From positions 13,454,854-13,518,853 of the forward strand of contig CP093830.1 of NCBI GenBank assembly GCA_033063855.1: a stretch of 64,000 nucleotides of DNA, given 5' to 3'. This DNA is from Smittia aterrima. Lineage: Eukaryota > Arthropoda > Insecta > Diptera > Chironomidae. How positions within the stretch are numbered: the stretch's first letter is position 1; the number at the start of each line of letters is the position of its first letter. Under the pieces are notes generated by a model. It was not told the origin of the DNA, ran no database searches, and worked only from the letters and a program-made list of their open reading frames with translations. Position numbers and translations under genes: made by a program. Below, piece by piece: positions 1 through 12,149 of this stretch.

Positions 1-32
1 TGGTTTTGTTTTCGTTTTTAATCTGATTGTAG

Positions 33-1700
33 GGACAGGCTCGTTGATACTTCCTGCTGCGTTTGCAAAGACCGGATGGCTTCTATCTTCAGTTCTCATC
101 ATCTTTTTAGCCTTCTCATCTTATCTGACAGTGACATTCGTCATCGAAGCTTTGAGCTGTTCCAACGCAATTTTAAAAGTAAATAGGACAATGCACTTTC
201 ATTTTTGTTTAAAGTCAAGGTCCCTTATTATCAACGACATTGACCCTCGACCTCACAAAATTGTCAAAATATTTAATATTTTTTATCAATCTTTTAGTGG
301 AGGCGACTGCAGTTCTTGAAACGAGAGAGGGTGAGTTAATCAAGGCCACTTTTGGTCAGATTTGTTTAATCAACAACTGTGACTCATGTCTTCACTTTCG
401 TGACCTAAATTTACAGCCTATCAATGCTACGCGAGATTCTCGTCGACATGAAATTGAAAGCGATTCGTCCGATGAGTCAGACGATGAAATGCGATCGCTG
501 TTGGAACAAAATGACTCGAACAACATAGCAATCGAGAATACTCCACTAACAATCGAAACGAGCAACTTCTACACGCTGAGTGAGAAAGTTGAGCTCGGCG
601 AGATGTCAACGATTTTCTTTCCACCTCTGGGCTCGATGATGTTCTACATTTGCATCGCCATCTACCTCTACGGAGATCTCTCCATTTATTCAGCTGCTGT
701 TAGTACAACATTGCGAGACGTCATCTGCGATCGAAATATCAGCATCAATCACACGGTAACTCCAAACGATTCCGTTGTTCTGGCAGAGCCTTGCTGGGCA
801 GGGCACTACGCAACTCGATTTGATATGTATCGCATTTGTTTGATATTCTTCTCGACATTGATGAGTCCTTGGGTGTTTTTCAACGTGTCAAAAACAAAAT
901 ACCTTCAGTTCATGACATTATCCTTCCGTTGGCTCTCGTTTTTCATCATGATTACCATCGCCAGCTTCAAAATTATCTTCCCAGTTGAACAAGAGGATTT
1001 GCCTGAACCTCCCATTGCCAACTTTAGCGCGATTCCATTTCTTATCGGGACTTGTATCTACGCGTTCATGAGTCAGCATTCTCTTCCTTCATTGCTTGTG
1101 CCAATCAAAGAAAAAGATAAAATTGGCAAAATAGTTTCACTCGATTACTTCTTAATCGGTTTGCTGTACTTGGTTCTCGCTCTCACGGGAATATTTGCTT
1201 TTAAAGATCTTAAAGATCTTTACACTTTGAATTTTATTCCGACTAGCGATCAGCAGTCAATCGTACTCAAGGGCATCGAGTATTTCCTTACGCTCTTCCC
1301 AGTTTTAACTCTAACGACAAGCTTCCCTATCATTGCAATCACATTGCGTAATAATCTCCAAACTCTCTTCGTGAATAAGCATCAGCTCCAGTCTCAAAAC
1401 TATGTCGTACGTAATATCGTTTTCCCGTTAATGGCAATTATTCCTCCATTCATCGTAACATTCAATACTGAGAATGTCAAGAGCCTAGTCAGCTTCACTG
1501 GCTGCTATGCAGGAGCTTGTATCCAATATTTAATTCCAGTTGCTCTCGTTTACTATTCACGAGAAACTTGTGCGAATATTCTTGGCGAAGGAATCGTCAA
1601 CGAATTCCGCTCGAAATTCCAAAGCAAATATTGGCTCATCATGATTCTAACATGGACTTGTGTCAGCTTGATCTTTGTCACCGTGAATTTGTTCAAATAA
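33..1700 (+). CDS. TMEM104-like amino-acid-transporter-family membrane protein (5' partial)
   Basis: Exons are 33-178, 298-330 and 417-1700, all with GT-AG borders and matching phases. The 5' end lies outside the window; the first base pair of the exon completes the codon before a TGS motif. The first exon encodes the conserved start of the family (GTGSLILPAAFAKTGW). The 33-nt middle exon encodes WRRLQFLKRER, which fits the cytoplasmic link after the second helix. The last exon begins with an acidic serine-rich loop (SDSSDESDDEM) and continues through roughly eight hydrophobic segments to FVTVNLFK and a stop. The family (TMEM104, related to SLC32/36/38 transporters) is membrane-bound; its substrate is not well established. 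AATAAA lies at 1747-1752. The gene converges on XPD. Assignment rests on recalled family sequence; the exon structure is read directly. Confidence 0.85.
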
Positions 1701-1746
1701 TCAATTATTTTAAAGACTGACAAACGTTTCTGATATTGTTTGAGGG

Positions 1747-1752
1747 AATAAA
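1747..1752 (+). terminator. poly(A) signal of TMEM104-like gene
   Basis: AATAAA lies 47 bases after the stop codon at 1700. It is the first canonical hexamer downstream. Confidence 0.6.
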
Positions 1753-1917
1753 GGTTTTTGAATAAAAAATCTTTTTCATTCCCGGAGCGGATTGCAAACT
1801 TATTAACGAATCATATTTAAGCTGAAAACCAATTAACTCTCGAAAGAAAAAAATTAATGAAAAGTATTTTTTGAAACTGTGAAATTATATTTTTTCGAAT
1901 ATAAAAGAAAATTTAGT

Positions 1918-1923
1918 TTTATT
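1918..1923 (-). terminator. poly(A) signal of XPD gene
   Basis: The plus-strand TTTATT reads AATAAA on the minus strand, 26 bases past the XPD stop. The 3' UTR would be very short and would end about 170 bp from the signal of the convergent TMEM104-like gene. Confidence 0.55.
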
Positions 1924-1948
1924 AATGATTGATCTTGTTTTACTATAA

Positions 1949-4344
1949 CTAACGGTTCGCTGACTTTCCGATTGCCTGCTTCTCGAGAATTTCTTTTTCA
2001 GTGTTCTTCAACTGTTCGATTGTTAACAGCGACAAGCCGAGCTGATCTTCGCGAGTGAAAGGTTGAGCCATTTGACGAAGCCAGATTTTCGCCAATTGCA
2101 TTCCCTCTTCGGTACTAAGATTGACGTAATTATCGGTGAGATATTCCTGAATCCATTTTGGAAGCTTGCTTCGTTTATCTTGTCGAGCAAATCTTTTGTC
2201 GGCAAAGATCATAATACCGTAATCTGTTTTACCACGAATAACGCGTCCAACGCATTGAGAAGCATGACGAAGAGCATCGAATGTAAGAAAATCATTTTCT
2301 TTTATCTGGAATTGATCGCGGAGATACTCGAGACGAGCTTTTAGAATTCTCGATTGCGTGTAGACATAAGGAATGCCAAACATGAGCACAGCTCTTCCAA
2401 GATGATGATCGAAATCAACGCCTTCTGATACTTTTCCTCGAGCGACAGCAAGTAGAACTGCGCCACGTCCACAATCACAAGCTTTCACATAGTTCATCAG
2501 AGCGTAGGAAGTCTCAGCGGAATCTTGAGTCTCAATAAACAAAAGTTTGTAGCGTAACAATGTGTCGATGATTCCTTGATCATACCAAGAAGCAACGACC
2601 GACTCGAGGTACATGTAAGATGTGAAGAAGCAGACAATTCCATCAGGAACAATCTTTGCTGTTTCGACAAGAAGCTGGCCGTAGTTTCTGATGACTGCTG
2701 TATCATCTCTTGATTCGAATTTTGAGCTGATTGACACTTGATCGTTTCCTTTTGTGATAATCATCGGCAAGAGACAAGGTCTTGCAAGAGTCATCGTGAA
2801 GCTGCTCATTACAACTGGATTGAAGTCGAGAATCTTCGGATACATATCCATTGGACTTAAAGTTCCCGATGTGATCACAACTGATTGAAATCTTCGAAAG
2901 ATTGGACGCATAGCGATGGACGAATCAAGACAACTGAAGTGAAGAATTGGATTAGGAACTCTCGGTGCTTTATCATCAAATGGTTCGATGATTATCGTGA
3001 ATCCTTGAGTGTATGTTGAAACCAGAGTGGCAAAGTGAGTGATTACAGTGAGCCCTCCATAGTCAGTGAGATCTGTAATCTCAAGTGTTCTCAGCAAAGA
3101 CTGTAATCGCTCTGCGCAGAAACGAAGTGGTTTGCGATCTATGCAAACTTTTGTATGAATGTCTTTGAGAAAACCTGCAGGACTCTCTTGCACAACGTGT
3201 TGAACTCTCAATCTTGTCTTTAGATAAGCGATGAATCGACTTAGAAATCCTAAAAAGTGATCAGCATGTCGAATATTTCCAGGAACAACTTCTTTTAGAA
3301 TGTCATCAGGAAGAACTGGATTTGCGAGCATTCGATCAGTTAATCGAGCTTCATGTGCATCACGCAATCCTTGAACCATTCGAGCGTATTCATCTTGCAA
3401 TCTCTTTTGATCGTCTTCCTTCATCTCAGCAACAAGTTTCTCAAGATGCGACAGCGACTGTGTTCCTCGTTCAATCACTCGTTTGTTAATCTTAACGCTC
3501 ATTGAATCGACACAAACATTATCAATGTTATGAGCTTCATCGCATACGACGACAGATTCTTTACACAACTCCTTTGAAACAACATCCGCTACTTTCGGAT
3601 CCAACAAATAATAATAACTATAAACGACGACCTGAGCGTGAACGATTGCGAATCTTGAAAGAAAGTAAGGACACCAGTTGCGTTGTCTTCCGTATTCTTT
3701 TAAGTCGTCGAGACTGTAAACACCTGTTGGCAAATGCGACTCCTTGCCTTCAGCATTAAAGCCTTCGAAGTATTGACAAGCTTCTTGATTCTCATCATAC
3801 TGTTGTCGCTCTCTAACATGACTTGCTGTTAGACCGTAACATTTGGCATCGACGATTTTTCCATCTTTCTCGCGACTCACGTCGGGATGAATGCACATAT
3901 TCTTACGAGAACTTAGAACTACTCCTGTTATGTTTGGTTTCTCTGGAGCATGTTTGGCGTAGTAGTTCATTAGGTTTTGTAATTCAGCGATAACTTTCTC
4001 GATTTCGGGAACTGTACGAGAGCAGTAAATCAACTTCCGTATAACATGAGGATTCTCGAGCATGTAAGCGACGATAAGTGATAAGAGTGTTGCTGTCTTT
4101 CCAGTTCCTGAAGGCATCTCCAATAAGCAATGTCCCTAAAATTTTCATTTGTTTACATTTGAATTTCATGAAATCTCTCAACTCACTTTTGCATCGAGCG
4201 TTCGTTTCAACTCGAGCATGTACGCATATTGCTCTGGATAAATGTAATCATACGGGAAATAAACCAATAATCCATCTACGCTGAGTCTGTAAAGGAGACG
4301 TATTTTAATGGGAAAATTAATATTTGTTTGTGTGCTTACCGCAT
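1949..4344 (-). CDS. Xpd: XPD/ERCC2, TFIIH DNA helicase
   Basis: Coding exons on the minus strand are 4344-4340 (five bases, ATG CG), 4286-4187 and 4135-1949, joining in phase to a 763-residue protein, close to the 760 of human XPD. The N terminus reads MRLSVDGLLVYFPYDYIYP. Walker A is MPSGTGKT (about residues 42-49). The four iron-sulphur cysteines appear in NMCIHP, AKCYGL, EACQYF and NWCPYF. The DEAH box is VCDEAHNID (about 235). C-terminal helicase motifs include ITSGTLSP and the QCVGRVIRGKTDYG motif VI. XPD is the 5'-3' helicase of TFIIH, used in nucleotide excision repair and transcription initiation. An overlapping upstream reading frame begins at 4415. The gene is divergent from Chip. 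Confidence 0.97.
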
Positions 4345-4415
4345 TTTGAAGACAATAGAGTTAAGCAAAGCTGCACACCCTCGATTTGAGGGAGTGCAAG
4401 TGTTTGTTCCGCCAT
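4276..4415 (-). other. upstream ORF overlapping the XPD start codon
   Basis: An ATG at 4415-4413, in the strong context CAACAATGGCG, opens a 28-codon frame. It runs through the XPD start codon in another frame, crosses the 4340/4286 splice junction and stops at TAG 4278-4276. It is translated only if the transcript starts upstream of 4415, which the sequence alone does not settle. Confidence 0.45.
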
Positions 4416-5163
4416 TGTTGAACGCTCGCTTTTTTTAGACGAAGAACAACTCTTAAATAATCTGAAAAATTCGTAGTTTTAAGTGTCATTATCGTAATCA
4501 GTTCAACACAGCTAAAGACTTTAGGCCATTTCTAACTCATCAACCAACGCGGTTCGTTGGGAAATTGAGTGAAAACAGTGGAAAAGACGAATGAAAAAAT
4601 AAATTGGTCAAGCAATTAAAGAGAAAAATTGAAATGAAAATTACGATTGTTCACTAAAACTCATCGTAATCGCCGCAAAAATGACGTGAAACGGCACGGT
4701 GCTACGCTAATTCAATAGTTTCAATACAGTTAGTGAGCATTAGGCCCCGAAAACTTCGAAAAGCAAAATCCGCGAGCAAGCTAATAAAAAAAAATAATCG
4801 AATTTTCGGCTGGATCATCCAAACGACAAGCAAGAGAACTGAAAGACACAAGAAGAAAATCAATTTCAAGTGCTGAGGACAAATAATTGAATTGAGCTTA
4901 GCGTGATTGGAAAATCAATCCTCTTAAAGGAGAAATATAATAATGAAGTTCACTTGTTGGTTCCGGTAGACTAAAGCAAGGCGAACTAATCCATCAAAAC
5001 AACGAGAGCTTCGTCGTCTCTCGAGCTCAAGAAATCGTGTTCAAGAAGGCGAGAAGGACATTAAATCCTTTTCGCAACTCTTCATTCTCCTGAGTCGGTA
5101 CTAAAAGTCGTAAAAATTAGTGAAAAGCGCACAAAAAAAGCTAAAATTCAGAATTCTGGAAAC
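4416..5163. promoter_or_regulatory. divergent XPD/Chip intergenic region and Chip 5' UTR
   Basis: About 750 bp separate the divergent XPD and Chip reading frames. No TATA box is obvious and no coding potential was seen. The right-hand part presumably forms the Chip 5' leader. A shared or back-to-back promoter is inferred from the geometry. Confidence 0.5.
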
Positions 5164-7852
5164 ATGTTAGGTGAGTCTCAGTAAATATTGGATTCTTCAA
5201 CGATGCCTTATCATTTATTTTAGGTGTTTCACGCCGTGGCGCTTCCGGGCCGCCACTAGGCATGGATGAATCTGGAAACAACTGGAAAGGTAACGGTCAA
5301 GGTTCCGATGGGCAAAACGCTGGCAACAACTTCGGCGGTCCTAACAATGCCAACAACTTCGGATCCGGGCCAGTTTTCTCGCAATCGAATCAAGGATCGC
5401 CAGCGGGAAACATGCAACCAAACAGTTTTCAAGGCCCTCCGCCCGGATCAAACACACCTCAATATACAGCATCTCCCGCTCCATCAGGATCATCAACCCC
5501 CGGTCCTGGTCCGCCAACGTCGTCTGGCTTTCCTCCTCCACCTCAAAACGCATCAGGGCCTCCTTATAATGGACCAACAGGTAGCGGACCGTTCGGTTCA
5601 CCATCAAGTAATGGCCCTCAATTCGGAAGACCTGGCAGCTCTGGACCTTCTTTTGGTCCTCAGTTTGGACCAGGAGGCCCGAATAACTTCGGAGGTCAAG
5701 GACCGCCATTTATGGGTCCTGCAGGATCTCCATTTCATGGGCAAGGTCATCCAATGGCAGCTGGGCACATGATGGGAGGACCTCAACCAGTTGATAGACT
5801 CGATCCCAGGTGAGCACTCGATAATATTCAGTAAAAGAACTTTCATATCATTTATAACAATCAAAGGTTTCACATTTCCAGTGGATTAAATGTTGGACGG
5901 AGGCATTCCTACTTTGGTCAACCCGACTATAGAATTTATGAACTCAACAAGCGACTACAGCAGCGGACAGATGTGAGTGTAAGATATAAATCGTCGACAT
6001 TGAAGACTGAACTTTGTTTATCCAATCATCTATATCTTTAGGAAAGTGATAATTGTTGGTGGGACTCGTTTGCCAATGAGTTTTTTGAGGACGATGCACA
6101 ATTGACGTTAACATTTTGTCTTGAAGATGGCCCAAAACGTTACAGTAAGTATCTCTGCTTCTCTCGTTTGAATATACTTTTTAAAATATTTTCTTTGTCT
6201 TATAGCAATCGGTCGAACTTTAATCCCGCGCTACTTCCGGAGCATCTTCGAAGGAGGCGTCACTGAGCTGTATTATAATTTAAAACATTCAAAGGAGAGC
6301 TTTCACAATACGTCGATAACACTAGACTGTGAACAATGTACAATGGTGACGCACCACTCGAAGCCGATGTACACGAAGGTAACTGAAGCACTGCGACATC
6401 ATTATTGACAGAGTAATAACAAATGTTTATCATTTTCTATTTTCAAGGTTTGCACTGAAGGCCGCTTGGTATTAGAATTCACATTCGACGATCTCATGCG
6501 AATAAAAAATTGGCACATGGCAGTGAGAGCGCATCGAGAGATGATTCCCCGTAATGTTGTTGGGATGCACACGCATCCTTCGCAGTCTGATCCTGGAATG
6601 CTAGAACAGCTCTCAAAAAATATCACCCGACAGGGCATCACCAATTCAACACTAAACTATCTTCGCGTGAGTGTGTGATCTGACTCCAATCGAGAAACTA
6701 AAAATGTTGATGGATTTTCAAGAAGTTTTCTTCTCCACAAACAAGAAATCCATCAACAATCATAAAGAGCCTCATCAATATTTGCTAATCTTTGTTTTCA
6801 TTCGAATATAGCTCTGCGTAATTCTCGAGCCAATGCAGGAGCTGATGTCGAGACACAAAGCATACTCGCTGAGTCCACGAGACTGCCTAAAGACGACGCT
6901 GTTCCAGAAATGGCAGCGAATGGTGGCTCCGCCCGGTAAGCGAGGTACCATTTGATTACATAAGAATGGAAATTTCCCCCATCCTCTCCCGATATCCTAA
7001 GCTTTCGCATTCTAAATCTGTGAAGCGAGAAAAGCGCTGTGTTCCGAGGCAACGCAGTTTAATATTGCGATGTTGATGCTGCAAATTAATTCTCGGAAAA
7101 TCATTTTGCTTTTCTCGTTTCCAACCTTTCCCTTCTTGTTGTTGCTTTAAGTTAAAAAACATTTTACCATTTTTTTATTTCATTTTTTTTTCTCTTTTTC
7201 TGTTCATCTTCTTCCACCCCGCCAAACAAAAACACAAAAATCTGCACCACGCTGTGTGTTTGTAATTTGGTTGCGCTTGATTTTAATGTTTTCGATCATT
7301 CGAAACTTATTAAAATAAGACAATTCTATTAAAGATGCCCAACGGCCGGCTAATAAGCGCCGGAAACGAAAGGGATCAAGCGGCGGCGGCGTCGCTAACT
7401 CTACGCCTCCAGTACCGAATAAGAAACGATCACCAGGACCAAACTTCTCGCTGGCATCGCAGGTAGTTGTTAATGTTACCAGACTTCAATGAACTCGTTG
7501 CTTTGGCAAAGTGTCTCATTGCAAAATAGCATTTTAAAAATGTTGCAAGTGTCTTACGTTATTTTTATATTTTTTTCAGGACGTGATGGTAGTAGGTGAA
7601 CCATCTTTGATGGGAGGAGAGTTTGGAGACGAAGATGAGCGTCTGATAACGCGACTGGAGAATACGCAATATGATGGAACCAATTCACTTGACCACGAGA
7701 ACCATGGCTTTGGACATGCTGAATCACCTCTTTCAAATGCCAATTCATGGGTCGATCGAGGCGGCGGCGGGAGTGCCATGAATCAACAAAACAACAACCA
7801 AGCTTCGCAAGACGCACAGGACAAAAAGAGTCCCGTAGTTCCCCAGCAGTGA
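5164..7852 (+). CDS. Chi: Chip / LIM domain-binding protein (Ldb1 family)
   Basis: Nine coding exons: 5164-5170, 5224-5809, 5882-5972, 6042-6144, 6206-6378, 6448-6666, 6812-6935, 7335-7462 and 7580-7852, giving 567 residues. The first exon codes only MLG in part. Residues 1-197 are a Gly/Pro/Asn/Ser-rich low-complexity region longer than in vertebrate Ldb1. The conserved dimerisation core follows, with QPDYRIYELNKRLQQ, WWDSFANEFFEDDAQ, DGPKRYTIGRTLIPRYFRS and ILEPMQELMSRHKAYSLSP. A basic nuclear signal (NKRRKRK) precedes the LIM-interaction domain DVMVVGEPSLMGGEFGDEDE. Chip is a nuclear cofactor that dimerises and bridges LIM-homeodomain/LMO, GATA and SSBP proteins in enhancer-promoter communication. 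The intron 6936-7334 is 399 bp and looks empty. Confidence 0.97.
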
Positions 7853-10573
7853 CTATTGACAATTTAACAAAATCTACACAAAATGTGAATGCAATTTCTG
7901 ATGGCGGTGTCTGTGTTGAAGGGGGAAGCGTGCACTTGCGCTTCGGATGGAAGAGTCTCATCGTATCTTCTTTCCCCCTTCTACCCTTCTCTCCTGTGTA
8001 AGTGTGCGAATGATCAAATGTTTTTTGATAGGAAAGAAAGAAAAAAAAAATACCAACTCTGGGCACACAATCCGGAGTGGACCTGTGCAAGCAAAAACTA
8101 ATTATTTAAATGACGATTGGCGAAGCAGAAGAACTATTTGTAATGTTGTACATAGTAAGCGATAACAGTTTCTCCAATAGTAGCCTCTATAGAAATGAAA
8201 ATCTCTTCGCAAACCGGCGTGAATGAATTGTGCAAGTGAGCCGTAGTGCGTGAAGAATCATCAACATCAACAAATTGCCAATTTAGAAAGTTTTTCCTCT
8301 GTTCTCTTTTAAGCATTTTTCGTTACGATCAATTAGCCAATTGCCTCAGTTTTAAACATGTTTTATATGACAATTAAGGTGAAAAGTGATTTTAAATTTA
8401 TCTCTGTCGAGGAAATGTTTGTCGTCTATGTCAGTGATTTATAGTTTGAGGAAGTTTTCTCTTAAACGCGCTTTTACGTTAGTTGATGTTTCGATTCGAC
8501 TTATCCATTGATATTCAAAGCGTACAACAAACACGAAACCTCCTCGAACTATGAAAAAAGTGCAAAGTCACAACATTTTCCATTTCAACTTGTTCTCGAA
8601 AGCCGAACTACGAGCATCAAACCACTTAAAAGAAATCAATTAAATTATAAGAGTAAAGAAATGTGTCCAGAAGGGCAAAACATGTAAAGAGATGTTTCTG
8701 TGTTTTTAGCAGGAATTGATGTTGACGAGATCAGATTGTGTAAAGAACTTTTTTCTCCGTGTGAACGAAAACAGAAAAACTTGAAGAAAAATTTCTTTTA
8801 AATTTAAATGGAGGAGGAAAATTCTTTTTCGAAGGAAAACTATATTTACTGAAGATGTAATTGTGTAATTGTAAAAATCCCAATTTTAAATTCCTGAATA
8901 TTCCATTTTCGGTTAGCAAAGTTCTATTTGCTTCTCCGAAGCTTCGCCTTCTCTTTTTACCTTGCGAAGTTTCCGCGAAGCGACTGAACTTCCCTTAAAA
9001 TGATTATCTCAACTTTTAGAAATTCTGGAGATTTTTAAGAACGAGATTCAATCTCGACTTTCGTCTTTAAACTTCTCGCATCACGTCTCAACTTTTCTTT
9101 CCAATCAAAAAATCTACAGAATCTTCATCAAAGCACACAGGAATGACTTAATTAATGAAAATCTCAAAATTGATTACATTTCTTTACAAATATCAATCCG
9201 TTCACGATTAAAGCGAATGATCCAACCAGTTTTATTACCAAACCTCCAAAATTCGTTTCTTTCTCGCGAGCAGGCACATGCACAGATACACAAAAACATC
9301 GCATTAAGACGTAAATTAATTAAACTTGAGAGAAAGCAGAAAAAAATCAAATACCTCATAATTTTTTAAAGCGAAATGCGCGAAATCTTCAACTTTTGTT
9401 TTAGTTTTTCCGCGGCTGAAGGCGAGAATCTTCATCGCCAAGCGATTTTTGTTTAACGTAGTCTGTTGATCCATCCCGACTTAAAACAAATCATTCTCTC
9501 CCTCGTCTGTTCCTTTCCCCACTTCGTTTTTGCGCAATCAGCATTAAACATAAAACAATTATCGTGAAGGATGAATTGAAGTAAAGATGATAAACAATTT
9601 GTGTAGGAATTAATGAAAGGAAATTTTACATAAAAGAAATTGAAATACAAGAAAAAGGAGAAAAAAAAAATGAAACTTTACTTAAAATTTTTAAGTTAAA
9701 AAAATTAAATGAATAAAAATAATAAAAAATTCAATGGAAAAGCTTTTTTCTTTTACAGAATTAAAAACACTTTTAAATGGCTTAACACATATCCTCGCTT
9801 TATTCAAATGGTTTCTCAAGAGATTCTTCAATTAAACAAATACAATAATTTTCTTTTTTCTTTGTGTGAGTGTGTTTGTCTTATAAGGTTGTTCTAGATA
9901 TGTTTCCCTCTTCTCTCCTCCTCGATTGACTTGCGAAAAACCATAACGACGACTTGTTGCTTAGGGAGAGCTTTTCTCAAAAACTTTGCACGTTTGATTA
10001 ATTTCTAATAATATCATTTCTTGTCTTAAACTTGATACGATTCAAAAAGGAAATCAAAGTTTACAACTAGATCGAGCTAGAGAAGAGAATTTGCTTAACA
10101 AACATTGAGTAAATAATCAATCAATTGATTTTCCGCTATCATCTCATTGGTAAATATTTTGTTTCATAATTGCATAGTTCAAATTTAAATATTTTATCTT
10201 TATCATTGTTTTTTTCTTTGCTTTAGCATTAAAATGGAAGACTGTTTTCATATCATCTTGTTTGATATTAACTAACGTTCTAAATATACTTTCTCATACG
10301 ATTGCATCACCAAAATAACTCGACACTCGGCATCAAACAACATTCTTCACTCATCGATATGGATTTTTCCTTTTAATCTTCTCGACTTAGGTTCAATACT
10401 TTTTTTTATGTCATTAACTTGTTTTTCGCAATAGCACAGAGACCGCAAATAAGAAGAGCATGATAGAGTTTAACTGGATGAGAGAAATTACGATGAGAAA
10501 AATTTGGCAAACCTTGCATAAAATTTCGTGTACACTTTAATTAACTGGGTTCATAGAAATCGTCGAAAGCAAC
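7853..10573. other. 2.7-kb non-coding stretch: Chip 3' UTR and intergenic DNA
   Basis: AT-rich DNA after the Chip stop. Short ORFs on both strands have homopolymer-rich, unconvincing translations. Two AATAAA hexamers occur near 9711-9723, but a 3' UTR that long cannot be shown from sequence. No RNA gene or repeat was recognised. Confidence 0.5.
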
Positions 10574-11771
10574 TTAATTCATTCCTCCGTATTGATATTT
10601 CTTGACCTTCATGTATCGCCACACTCCGTACGCAACGACAGTGCCGATACAAGCGATTGCGAGCATAGTTCCCAAATAGAAAGGAGCAGATTCATCTCGA
10701 TATGTTCCTGTTGCCGTACATTGGAATGGGGGACCTGAAAACAATGTTTCATCGTTAAAAAAAACTTGTTGATTCATTGACTGTATTTAGATTCTCACCC
10801 CATTGACCTCCCGCCTTGTACATAAATCCTTGTATACGAGTATCGCGGAAGAGAAGCTTCGCTAAATGTCCGGAACGGTCACTCTCATCCTGCAACGAAA
10901 TACAATTTCACGCTACAGTAAACCGTATAATTAAAGTCACTCTAATTACCTGAGCGAACATGACGGTCGCCTTCTCATCTACACACTCAAATGACTTTCC
11001 AATGGGCGTTGGAAAGAGGTAAGCTCCAGGGGGTGTTGATAGTTTAACATTTAGATCTGGTCGATCGATATGCTCGAATATTGGATTTGATGTCGAATAT
11101 GCGACTTCAACTTGATTCACGTACCATCGCTCGCCACCTTAAACAAAATAAATTCTCAATTCTCATGAAGAAGAAGAGAGTTTGAAGCTTACCAGGAGTT
11201 TTAGTGAAATACATTGAGAGAACAAATCCACTGAATGACATTGTCAAAGACGAGTCATCAGAATTATCACAAGTTCCTGGAAAGAGAAGATTTCTTAGGA
11301 AAATCAAAAACTTACAGAATAAAAAAGCTTTAACCTGTTAGTGTTGGATAATCGGGCAAGTAGAGATCAGCTTCCTTGTCCTCGTTGTTAATAATGTCAC
11401 GATATTGAATTGTGAGAAGAGCATCTGTTTTGATGAGGATGCAAGTGTTGCCGTTGGTCGAGTTGACTCGATAGAGCGAAACACTTGATGGTGCTGACGT
11501 TGGCTGGAAAGAAAGAACTTTAACAAAACTTTCTCGAGTTATCTTGAAGTTGGTTTACTGCTTGAGGTTTCATGGTGTATTTCGATACTCGAGGCTTCTT
11601 TGTTACGAGACCTTCGAGCTGCAGTGCTGTTGCCACTTGGATAACGAGTCCTGCGTGAGACAACTAAATCATTAGAACACGCAATTTTGCAATCAACGGA
11701 TTGATCTCACCTAAGATTGCAAGTCGAACTGCATAACTTTCACATAAACTCCAGATTTGTAAAATTTTCAT
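10574..11771 (-). CDS. Lamp1: Lamp1-type lysosome-associated membrane glycoprotein
   Basis: Seven exons on the minus strand: 11771-11711, 11650-11559, 11503-11335, 11276-11193, 11137-10950, 10889-10799 and 10734-10574, giving 281 residues. The N terminus (MKILQIWSLCESYAVRLAIL then GLVIQVATA) is a signal peptide. One luminal LAMP domain follows, with the family pattern NTCILIKTDALLTIQY, CDNSDDSSLTMSFSGFVLSM, YVNQVEVAYS and SFECVDEKATVMFAQ. The C terminus has one helix (LGTMLAIACIGTVVAYGVW), a short basic tail and YGGMN, which contains a YxxΦ-like sorting signal. A single luminal domain is usual for the insect protein; vertebrate LAMP1/2 have two. Role by family: lysosomal and late-endosomal membrane, lipid handling. 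Confidence 0.9.
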
Positions 11772-12149
11772 CGCGAGCTTTTAGGATAGGAAGGAAAATC
11801 AATAAAATTTTGAGATTTTATTACTTCAGTTGATCTTGACGAAGCTTCTCTGCTTCGAGACAATTTTGAATTTCGCAAGTTTACTGAGCAACAATTGAAA
11901 AACTCCTTTGAACTAGAGAAAATATTTTTCCTTGTACTCTTGAAGAAAAATCGATTATGAATCAGCTTTTGCTCCTTTTTCTCCAACACTCTTCTTCTCT
12001 ACCACGTTTTTCCGCAATGAGCGTGCGCAAGGATTCTTCGAATTACTGAAAGTCTGTTGCAAGATTGTGAAGGTTTAATAAAAGTTTTTTTTGTTTCATT
12101 TCAAATTAAAAATTTTAATATAAATCGCTGAGTTGGAAAACATTAATTT
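11772..12149. other. spacer between Lamp1 and dNK
   Basis: 378 bp holding the Lamp1 promoter and 5' leader and the dNK 3' UTR. Both genes run leftwards. No coding potential or clear core-promoter motif was seen. Confidence 0.5.

Noticed and set aside
5266..5772. Long alternative-frame ORFs over Chip exon 2
   Set aside because: They arise from the GC-rich repetitive codons of the low-complexity region. The chosen frame joins in phase to all later exons.
7554..8090. 178-codon reverse-strand ORF over the Chip last exon
   Set aside because: It is antisense to a well supported coding exon, and its translation has no recognisable domain.
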